Positions 12,842-24,800 of a DNA stretch of 64,000 nt are shown here, piece by piece. The notes below the pieces were generated by a model. That model was not told the DNA's origin, searched no databases, and saw only the letters and a program-made list of their open reading frames with translations. Where the stretch lies: positions 31,574,320 through 31,638,319 of the forward strand of contig OZ024862.1 of assembly GCA_964017155.1 (NCBI GenBank), read 5' to 3'. The position numbers and the translations under genes are program-made. The stretch is from Oasisia sp. SBJ-2009. Lineage: Eukaryota; Annelida; Polychaeta; Sabellida; Siboglinidae. How positions within the stretch are numbered: the first letter of the stretch is position 1; each line of letters starts with the position of its first letter.

Positions 12842-15800
12842 CATCAAATTTTATTTCATAAAAGACAACATTACATAATACATATACAATGTATGAGTAT
12901 GCTTGGCCAGTGATGCATTTCTTCACTGCCGCCGCCGCCGCTTGTGTAAACTATAAACAAATTCCATATATATATACTGAATATGGTTCACACACTTTCA
13001 TTATATAGTTACCACATGCTTCTGGTATGGAAAACAGTCATAATGGTGACTTTACACTGGTGTTATTAAAAATATTTGATGGTCATTTGGTTTTTTGCCG
13101 TTTTCTCAAAACTTACTTTTCGACAATATTGCTATTTTGCGGGAGGTCTCCCGGAAAAAGTACAAAACCTAGGAGTCTGATTTTTTTACCATGTATTCCC
13201 AATGGTGCAGTGAGTGCAATGATGCTTTTTAAACATGATAGCTTTTATATGAAGATTTTTATTGATGACTGAAGTTGTTATAATATTTGGAAAAACGAAA
13301 AAAATCTTTGCAATTTCTTTTTGATAATAAATATTGTAAGGAGTTGATCAAAAACAGCATCATTGCACTCTACAACACTTCAGTGGATCATAACAAACAA
13401 AAAAGAAAGAAACATATGCATAGTTTTACTGCAAGACCTCCCGCAAAATCATGCGTACCTATTTTCACAGAAAAGCCGGTTGCCATGGTTACAGTTATGC
13501 AAATGAGATGAAATTATACAATTGGTCATCTTTTCCCACCAGAACCACATCCTGAAAGTTTTAGAAAGATTGCTGCTCTGGTTGTTGAGATATCATCAAA
13601 ATCCATTTCCCGACCAGTGTCCTACCTTAATTACACAGCTTAGCAAATATGGGCACCAGTAAACCCTGGGCACCAGCTAGTTAGCCAATTCCCTTTGTGT
13701 GATAGAGGAAGAAGCCTGGCACTGGTTTATCAAGCCATTTGTTCAGCCAGGTATCCCCAATTAAATAAGCCACAGTGGAGTTTGTTCAAACATCACTGAG
13801 CCCAGTGTGCAGGGCAGCCTAATTGATACAGATGATAAATGGAGAACCCAATTCAAGTCAGATCTTGTTAACCCATTTTATCCTGAAGCTAGTGCAGACG
13901 AGTTGCAGCCAGTTCCTGATCATTTCCTCAAATCAATCTGTCAGCATTAAAAAATGACAGGCCTTCATTTAAAATGGACATAACTTTATTATTTCTCAAT
14001 CAATTTTTAAATGTGATATACCTTTAGAAAGTAGATAAAATAAACTATCAAGTCGCATTGACAAACTCATAGTTTTATCATATATATTTTATGTGGCATA
14101 TGATAAAACATGCCCAATAAATTCAAACCTATGTTGAGGTTTGTCACATTACTTTTCACCTGACATTTTCGCCACGAAGGAGACAACATGTCAATGAGCA
14201 AGTTGACTTTATTTTATGCATTACTCTCTGCTGAAAACAAAGGTATACAACTTGTCCACATATCTTGGATAATAATCTCATAATGTAAAATTGTTTGTAA
14301 TAACCCCCATGTCAGTCGATTGAATCGCCAACGTGTGGCGCAGCTGAGCGGAATTATGCAAATTTGTGAAATATTTTCTGTCAACGATATATAATTTTGT
14401 GGCTTATTTCTTATAACTAATAAATAAGTACTCAAAAGTAACAAGGTTGGTCAACATTTCAACGTCACTTTATTGATGAAGTAGTTACCATCGTTGGAAA
14501 TAATCTTAACTTTGTTTGGCGCCAAAAAAACCGGCGTGGTGGCCGTGCGCGGTGAGCGAAAATTGTCGGTCGACCCCACTTCGATGGCTTCAAAGTATGT
14601 CTTCACGGACAAATATCGCATCAAATACCATAACCGTCCATCTTATATCGGCTATCCACTTGTCTGCCTTCTTGTCATCAACAGTATGAAGTAAATTAAT
14701 GGAGTTATCCTTCGAAATACGTCAACATTTAACGATCTTTGCGACTCGACGCCATCTTTGATTTCACTTTGGCTTGGGGGTGCCGACTTTGGACGGCAAA
14801 TACCCAAAGAACGGCACTGATTGGTTGAAAAATATGGGTTTCCTAGTGATCCCGATATACTGACGTCATTCGGTGTTAACCAGCCAATGGGATTCCAAAA
14901 CGTCAGAGTGCGGGGAAGCCGTGCCAAGTGCAAACTACGACCAGAATCGTATTCCGGATAAAAAGGGTAACTACGACTAGAATCGTATTCCGGATAAAAT
15001 GGGTTAAGTGATCCTCAGTGAATGAATGGAAAGCTTGGCTGTGGGTTCTGTCCACATTGCCATGATTGTGTGAAAAGGGTGTGGAGGAATGATTAAAAGG
15101 AACATTGCATTCAATTAGCTTGCAGCAGGACTTTGCACTATCCCATATAGGTACTAACTTCCACCATTCTGGGTGATATAACTGACAATTTTAGAAGTAT
15201 AAAGGTGGAACATTATTTTACATTATTTAAATATTGAATAACAAACATTAACATTTATATATAATAATTAAATAATTGTGAAGTTAACCAATAACTGTTT
15301 TGTAGATAAATTATTACTTATTGATAGTACATGTGTAAATCTAATTGTATGCAGAACTGTTAATTACTCAGGTTTATATATATTTTATTGAAACAATTAT
15401 TTTCATTTCTAGAGAAAGCATCGCGCAGCATATGCTGAAACACAGGCTTCATCGTTTTGTTTCTTTTACCTATATAGTAATATATCCTGAAAATGAAACG
15501 TATTTGAAAAAGTATTTGAAATACTTTTCAAAAGTATTTGTATTTAAATACATTTGCATTTAAAAGTATTTGTATTTGAATCCCTCAAAAGTATTTGTAT
15601 TTAAATACATTTCAATGTATTTGATCCCATGTCTGTTCAGCAGAGGATGAAATATGCAGTTATGACAAAACGTTGTGTGTGACCATAACCAGTTAGTCAC
15701 CAACACAAAAGTAATACTTATCCAGCCAACAAACCCCGGCTTCTGGCAAAATTTCTAGTCTGGATTAGGCAGATAGATAGAAAAACAATTGTAGGAAATA

Positions 15801-18800
15801 ACAAAGCAACTGGTAAGACAGCATACAATGTCATATCCAACTTATTCTAGCAAGACGTCTAAAGACCAAGTGGATGAAAACCTCTTGGTCAGCTGGTTCT
15901 TGCTTCATCATGTCAGGAAAAAGTAACAACTGAATGCACGGAGAATAGAAAGGAAGTACTTACCGTGTCCTTGTAGTTGACGTTGATGGTAAGGCCAAAG
16001 GGACGACTACTGAATGTGTCACTGGGTGTAAATCCGTACTCAAAGGTTGCTTGACGGCTCGGCTCCACAAGTCGGTTGTATCTCGCACCCGTGAACTAGA
16101 GCAGATCGAATCAACTTATGCAATATGTTACAATTATGACATTTTTTTTAATATGGTAAAAAAAAAAGAATGTGAAATTTAGTATTTGTAATATACATGT
16201 TGGCAAGTTATCTACTATCTTGGTTTTATATATCAAATTAGCATTACAAATAAATATCACCATTCCCACCATGTTTATCCAGTTCTTGTCAGCCATTAGA
16301 AATGACCAAGACAGATTATCACATACATTTGTCCTCAGTCATTGTTAACATAATCATTTGCAAGCAGGGAAAGCATGGCTCATCCATAGCGGTACGAAAA
16401 GACTCCGACCAACTACAGATTGCCAGCCTGTATCTACTTGCTCAGCCCAAATGCCTTCAGTTACATCACTGGACAACAACTAAAATATATTGTGTTACTG
16501 ATGCCAAACGATGGTATTGCTGATCTACAGCAGCATATTTAGACACATTAAGAGCATATGTGATGAAACTGTCCGTGTCGACATAAGGTAAACATACATC
16601 TCAAAAACGGTATGGCAATGCCCAGCACAAAATTAAACAACTGCAAAACGGTAAAACACACTTATGACAAGCCGGCTTACGTTCTGGATGAAGAAGCTGT
16701 AATCCTGTGGGTATCGGAAAGACGCTTCCATTGATTCGACAATGAAATCCTTCTCGCCGTTATTGCTGAAGCCCATCAACAGCTTCACCATGCGACCGGC
16801 CTTGAAGCCTACAAGACGACAAAGCAACATTACATACACCTGTCCAAAAACAACATCAACACTATTATATGTTACTATGCATAATTCAGAGTGACATTTG
16901 TGCAGTTCATTTCACATACACAGCTTAACATGGATTGAATAGCTGTTGTTAGACAATAAAATATTTTAGGAAAGGAAGATGGCTTCAGCATAGGATATAA
17001 TATGCACTTATGACAAAACGTTGTGTGCTGACCATAGCCAGTTAGCCACCAACACAAGCAGCAACAAAGGTAATACTTATCCAGCCAACAAACCCAGGCT
17101 TCTGGCAACATTTCTAGCCTGGATTAGGCAGATAGAAAAACAATTGTAGGAAATAACAAAGCAACTGATAAGACAGCATACAATGTCATATCCAACTTAT
17201 TCTAGCAAGACGTCTAAAGACCAAAGTGGATGAAAACCTCTTGGTCAGCTGGTTCTCGCTTCATCATGATATCAGACATATAAATTACTGTTTGCTGCTA
17301 AAATAAGTCGGATGACTTAAAGATTGTTACCAGACTGTTGTGTGTTAGCATAACCCAAAGAAATGAAGTGCAACCATGTCTTGAAACATCAAAAGACTAG
17401 CAGCAGCTACAAAGGTAATATTTATCCCGCCAACAGACCCAGGCTTCTGGCAAAATGTCTAGTCTTGATTAGGCAGATAGATAGAAAAACAATTGTAGGA
17501 GATAACAAAGCAACTGATAAGACAGCATACAATGTCATATCCAACTTATTCTAGCAAGACGTCTAAAGACCTAAGTGGATGAAAACCTCTTGGTCAGCTG
17601 GTTCTTGCTTCATCATGTCAGATAAAAAAATTAACTGTTTGCTGCTAAAATAAGTCTGATAATTTTTAAAGATTGTTACCAGACTGTTGTGTGTTAGTAT
17701 TACCCAAAGAAATGAAGTGCAAACATGTCTTGGAACATTAAGACTGACATGATGAAAAAGAGCAAAGATGAAATGACGATAAAAGGAGTGAACAATATTA
17801 GCACATAATGAATGGATGGAACGTGCAGAATATTGTCAATGGAATATATCCAACTTCCTATAAGCTACTTGCTACCTACTCATGTCTGCTGGCTCTGTGA
17901 AGAGCAAGTAGGTGTTGGCCTCAGGGGAAGCCTTCAGTGGTTCGTTCTCCTCATCCTCTTCCTCCTATAAACACCACAACACATGAAATACACTTGACCT
18001 CTTAGGGTTCATCCACACGTGTGGCATCTTGGTAAGTGAATGTGCTGATTGCTTAACTTAAATTGTCCTCAGTCATTGTTAACATAATCAACCACAAGCA
18101 GGGAAAGCATGGCTCATCCATAGCGGTACGAAAACACTCCGACCAACTACAGATTGCCAGCCTGTATCTACTTGCTCAGCCCAAATGCCTTCAGTTACAT
18201 CACTGGACAATTGCAACAGGCTAACACATCTCAAGCTTTTGCTACCCAGACTTATGATGGGAAAAAAGCATTTTAATTTACAAAACCTGAAACATTACTA
18301 GTACATACTTTCTCCGTGTCAGTTTCAGCGACAGTAGACTCATCCCCAGTACCCTCGACGGTTGGCTCGTCACTCTCGACAGTCGCCTCGGTGTCGTCCT
18401 CACCATCGGCCAAGTCCTCCACGGTGTCGTCAGAGTCTTGAGCGCTAGCAAGAGCCGAGGAGCCACCCCCTGTCAGCAAGAACACACAATGTAACTAGAG
18501 GTCAGTCTGCTCATGAATAAATATACATCTTGATTACACAAACAAAATTTTTTTTATGCAGGAAGGTGTCTGTCTAGGGCCGATTAAGAGGGTTAAAAGG
18601 TTAACAGAACTGCCAAGTTCTAGTCTGGATTAGACAGCAAGATGGAAAAACAATTGTAGAATACAACAAAGCAACTGGCCTAGATAAGACAGCATACAAT
18701 ATCATATCCACCTTATTCTAGCAAGACGTCTAAAGACCGAAGTGGATGAAAACCTCTTGGTCAGCTGGTTCTTGCTGTGTCAAATTATGAAATTTAGTGC

Positions 18801-21800
18801 TAAAACATGCCTGATGAGTTCTATTTTACACTAAAAAGGTGTAGTAGTGTCAGATTGTCAACATAATGCACCAAAATGCAGTGCACAGCTTAGAAAACGC
18901 ACAAGTTGTGAAGGTTGGACGATACTGTTGATACCCAAATTGATGCCATTCATTGGTTTACTGCCATCCTAATTGTTTTCTGACATTCTGAGACAAAGTA
19001 AGATGGTGGAGAGAGATGTTAACAATAGAAGTGATTCTGAAGATGAGTAGATGACGAGAATAGTGTTGTTTTCTATTCCAATGCCTGAGGTGGGCAGTGA
19101 CATGCCTGTCAATATGATGTTTGATGACAATGATTCGGATGTTCAATGCCTCGCCAGACTTCTATGCAGCATAAGTTGAAAACAGCGTAAATTATCACCC
19201 AGTGCACGAGCTGGAGTTTCGCCTGCTTCGTTGCTCACAAATACTGCCCCCATCTGAGGCGAGAACACTTGACTATTTTGACTTCTTCTACGATGATGAG
19301 GTGGCAGAGGATTGTCTGTGTCGTCTTTCTCAGACACGACCATTTTATGAATTGGAATTTTTTTTTTAAATAAACTGGAATTGAATCAAAAGGAATTAGG
19401 CACCTGATAGATTTGTGATGCTGCGAAGGATAAACAAATGACCAATACCAGTGATTATATGTTTGATAGCATTCACCGATTTCTTCCACAGATCAACATT
19501 ATACACATCCCATGTGGAAAATGGGACCTGCCTATGTTTGTGATTACCAAAAAATCACTCCTAGCTAAAATAAATCTCACACATACTAAAACTTGTGCTG
19601 ATGTCGCAACAGTAACAAAGATATGACTTCACACAAAAATCTGAACTGTTGTTTTATAAACATCCTTAGGTTATCTAGATATTTGGTAGACTGAATAAAA
19701 AATAACCCATCAGTTAGTCTCTGTCAGACAAAGCTGACATCAGTATGTGAAGTTTCTATATAAATAGTATTTAACCCTGCAGGTGACTAAGACAAATCCT
19801 CTGTGGCACACTGTTCCAATAAAAATCATAACTTCGCTAATATTGGTCATAAAAATATGAATGATGCATCATTTTAACGCTAAAAGGTTGCTATATTATA
19901 ATAAAATTATAATATCTGTAGAACAAATAAAAATCATGCGGATATTTGTATTTGAAATTGAACTAAAAAAAATAACAAATAAACACCGATTTCATCCTGC
20001 TGCCAGAAAACGATCGTGTGGACGAATATACTTCACCATTTAGACAAATGTAGATTCATGTATTAGCTGCGAAACAAAACAAAAATGAAACAAATCCGTT
20101 GAGAACTATATTTATGATTTTTTTCCGACATAAAAATACGTTGATTCAAGGCGGCCTATTGCGGACGCGCTCGTTACCGTTGCAACCCAGGCGCCCGGCC
20201 GGAGAAATGACGCGCTGCTAATTTGGTGAATTTTCACCCCAAAACCGCCTCCAAAGTCAATCAAACTACATGAACTAATATAATAACCTTGTTTATGAAT
20301 ACTGTCAAGCATTTTGTCAAAATATCAACGCAGAAACTTGAGATAATCCAAAGGAAAGTCGCAAAGCGGATAAACTGTTGTTTACCGGCCGCCATTTTGT
20401 CTTCAACTTTGATTCCGTGGGGGTCGATGGGGCCACATTTGAAATCACGGTTCTGATTGGCTGAATGGACCGAACCCACATGGTTTATTTTTGGCAGATT
20501 GGCCACTCACAGAGCTTTCTTTTGATACCAAATGTGTGGGGGTGTCGACTTTATGAATGGATGCGTAAATTCATTATCAGGACATAGTAAAATCTCCCAA
20601 ATATGGGCAGCAACTGTATCACGTGCTTTTTAAACTCGATTGCGAAAAATCTATCACTGAATCTACGCAAGAAAAAATATACACGATCTAGAAAAATCTG
20701 TCAGCTATCCAATGATACCAAATTCTCACGTGTCAGTTTAGTGTGATGGAAATGAAAATTGTTACAACAGAGTCAGGTGCATTTGGGCCGATTTTCGGCC
20801 CTGGTCACCTGCAGGGTTAATAGTTACTCATTGAAACATGGTAGCAACGAGCAAATTGTGTAGCTTAGCCTATCAAACCAAAGACCAGTTGGTTGATCAG
20901 CTGTAAGGTAATTTAGGTGAAACGAGTCACCAAAGTGAAAGATCAACACATTATTGCTCACCATGTGGTGTTCTGCTGACTTCGTAGCATATAAATAAAG
21001 AACCTGCCTGTAGTATGGATTGTGGAAGAGGTAAACATGCAGCTGCACAACTGAATATAAAGACACTGCCTCCACTTCAAGCTGGTGAGAACATTGTGTA
21101 AGACCGAAGTGTTTAAACTTTGAGATAAGACCGGTAGACATGAATGAGAAGAATAGACAGATGGTTGGGCAAAAATCTTTGATGAAGTACATGCCATTAA
21201 AAAACATCAACAAAAGATGACAAATAAAGCACCAATCACATAACTCTTGAAGAGGCAGTTACTGGTGACAATGTATCTTCATACTTTGGCAAGCACCAAA
21301 GATGTCCATGTTCATGACTGTGTCATTGTTAACTATGCCAACGTTGCCAACCCAGAGATGTATCTGCCATAATAAGGGGAAGAATACATGGAGTCAGTCA
21401 TGGCCACAGCAGGTAAAAACGGGAAATGGCAAACGCCAGCAGATACACTGTTCTTCAAGCATGATCACCTGATCCGCAAATGCAACAAGCCATTCCCAAT
21501 AAACAGCAGTGGTCACTGGTCACTATAAGTTTGTTGACTTCCAATGAGGATGGTGCAATGGTACATGAAACCATGTCATCTGTGCATATGCGTATGACAT
21601 ACTTAAAAACTTCAAGGTTTGTCTTTTCACATGAACAACCGTTTCAGTAGTGACATCAAGGATGATGTCTTGTAATGTCTGTGGCAAAACAATCAACAGA
21701 AGAACCTGGTCTTATGTTTACCATCAAATAATGGAGGAATTAATCATATAGGAAGAAATTACAGATCTTTGCATTTACATATGGTATTGTCCTGATAAGT

Positions 21801-24800
21801 AATAGGCAGTAAGTCAGGTCAGAGACTAATGAAATTGTTTGAGAACAATGAAACTGTTTGGGTTGGGAATGGCAGAATCACCTCCACGTGGTCCAAACCG
21901 GGAAGCCAAATGTTCTGCCCCTCACCGTTGGACGGCCTGGCCTCTCTACCAGTGGTGTACATGGGCATATATATACGGTGTCTCTTGGCGAGAATCATGG
22001 AAAACTTTGTTCATGTTATACATTAATTTATATAAATCATTTCAGGTTGTATCACTATGGTGAAGTGATGCTATCTGACATCGAGAGCGTACAGGTACAT
22101 GCTCCTGTGTGCAGACCGTTTGTCCCTGATGAGTTCACACAATCAGTTGAATCAGATAGAGAGAGCAAGGAGACAAATGTCAAACAACACCACCTATTGA
22201 AGCTGGATAACCTCAAAACGGTCTGCGAGAAGTTTATGATGAAGAAGGTCGAGGAATATAACTGTATCTGATTCTACAAATTGGCCAATTTTTTCAACTG
22301 AGGAACAATGTGCATGTCATGTGAGAGTGACACGTCCATCATCTCAATTTCAACGTTCAAGGAGCTGTTGTGCAAAGAACTCATCGAATACATCAGTGAC
22401 GTCGCGATCAACGACAAGAAGTCATTGTGTTCGAATCAGATCCATGTGTGTCAGACATGACCCCGACAAGAGAAAATGGTTTATAAAGAAGATTCTTCAA
22501 TGTATCTGATCACCCCATTGCATGATCGATTACCAGCATCACATGTTCGATATATATATATATATGATGTGGCGCTGCCGGGGTCCATGTATGTGATGTA
22601 GAAGTACAACTTAGAGGGTACTCAATGTGAAGATCAGCTGTTGCCGCATTGTGGCACGCACTGAGTTCCATATAAAGCGTTGTCTCCTGGTGGTAGTGGG
22701 CACACAGACAAATAGTTGTAGACAAGTACTTATTATTTGGGGGAAGATTGAAATGCATGCTCCCGTGTGCAGAATAAGCACCCAGTAAGCTTATTGGGCT
22801 AGACTTTGTTTGCATTTCATTTCTATTGTTTGACAATCTTTAATTGTTAAACAAAATATATGTACTGTATCTCATTTCTTGTACATGAGATCATGAGTAG
22901 TATGACAAAATATCCTTCTTAGGACAATAATGCGAACTGAATTATTTATTTAATGAAAAATGCCAACCCGTATGCACCTCATTTGACACATTTTATTTTA
23001 CTGGCAGAACATATTTTTGGACAGTGACTAAGTCCTGACGGTATCAACAGTCAACACCATCTTTTTTGCTCATTGAGCATCAAGTGGCCCCCTCTTGTGG
23101 CCAAGTATGCATAATCTTCCGGTGTTTGTATCTTTTTATCAGTCTTGTTAAACAGTCAGATTCCTTTAGATTAGGGGGTGAGATGGTCAGAATCCGTAAT
23201 TCTTAGGAGCTCTGTATGATATTAGGCAAACCCCAGTTATAAGAACAGTTCTTACCTAAATGTCAAGACATATTTATTTTTGAGGTCCCCAGCAGTACTA
23301 TGATGAGGAGACTTACATTGGCCATCGCAATTTGTGATTCACCCATTATATCGTGTTTCTCTCCAGAGCGCCCGGTGGAGATAAAGCCTCTAGCTGTGGC
23401 AAAATTTTGTGGATAAGTAAACCACTGATTGCTGTTTCAGATGTCATAATACCTGTGATCAAAATCAACAAAACACAGAAGCCAAATGTAGGATAATGAT
23501 AACCAAGATAGAAGTCTTACAAAGCTGAAATCAAAAGCAAAAATGGACTGATTTAGACAGTACCATATTTATGCTAGACATAGCATGTGTAAATAGAACA
23601 GGGTGCGATCAATAAGACGCATGATGTTCTACTTTATAGTTGTCCAGAATCACAACATTCCAAGTTCAATTTCAGCAAACTGAAGGTTGCAGGATGTGCA
23701 CATATCGTCAGCATTTCTTTGGCATTGTCACTGGTGAATTTAACCTGCAAGTCTAGTTACATTTCACACAAACGCACTTTTTGCATGTGTTTTTATGTTA
23801 TCCACTCAAGTTTCATCAATCTAAAAGGATCAATACTTTTGATCTGCATTTATCCTCTGGAATATTAGTCTGTCTCAGACCACTGCACCTGACTTTCTTG
23901 ACACGATGATTAACGATAAAAACAATACAAAGTTTTCACTGACCAATGTTGCCGTAGCTGACAGCATTGGCAAATCATAGGCTTGCTGTCCTCGTTTTGT
24001 GTTTGATGGTTGTCAATTTGTACACATACATATGGCATGATCATTGTTGGATATACCAGTGATGATATGGAATTAAAAGGCTCACTTTTAACAAGCAAGT
24101 TGGGTTGTCTTGGGAGTTATTATGGGCACAACAGTGGGCTTCCACTAACTACAACTCAGGTGAGCTCAGCCTTATCCTAATTAGCAAGGGGCTGGCTTAG
24201 TAATGACGTAAAACAGAAATATGATGAATTGTTGATTCACTTTTTGATCATGTCAAAAAAGTTGAGATAAAGATGGACGTCTGACACATTACTCAGCCCA
24301 GTGTAGAGCTTATAGAGCTCCTGTTGGCAGGCCACGGAAGACCTGGTATACCTTTGTGAATGCAGTGTTGTGCATGATGGGTATCGACCCACAGGATGTA
24401 GAATACCATATAAGATGGAAGATAGCAACAGGATGAAAGGAGAACCCTACAGAACCGGCAAACATGGGTTTTGAATGATGACAATGATGATGTCGACCTT
24501 TACAACGGGTATCCTTTACAACAACCTCTGAATGACTTGTCTTTATTTTATTATTTTAATGTGATCTGGAGGGATAGTGCCCAATGTTCAGAGCAATATT
24601 TTTACACAAGAGTGTGCCTGTCGATCTTGGTGGTATTGAACTTGGGGTGCTGGTGTGCCGGGTGGACGTGTTAACGATCACAGTACACTACTGTGCACCT
24701 CTACTTTGTCTAGAATGAAGATATCAAACATATCCTGTATTGTTAGATTCGTGTGAAACCTTTCCAAGCAGATGCTTAAATCGATCAATTGCTGTTCACT

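Larger units (their letters stand above)
11412..15635. mobile_element. hAT-like DNA transposon, non-autonomous, 4.2 kb, with 8-bp target duplication
   Basis: The left end is CAGACATGGGGTCAAATAC and the right end, reversed, is CAGACATGGGATCAAATAC. The perfect direct repeat TTCAGCAG flanks it (11,404-11,411 and 15,636-15,643). Both subterminal regions (about 11,412-11,580 and 15,490-15,635) are packed with AAGTATTTG/AAATACTTT motifs. An 8-bp duplication and CAG termini fit the hAT superfamily. No transposase frame is present, so it was mobilised in trans or has lost its core. The related intron sequence at about 16,970-17,010 (GGAAAGGAAGATGGCTTCAGC then ATATGCA.TTATGACAAAACG) supplies an unoccupied paralogous site. 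P or other 8-bp-TSD superfamilies remain possible. Confidence 0.85.
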
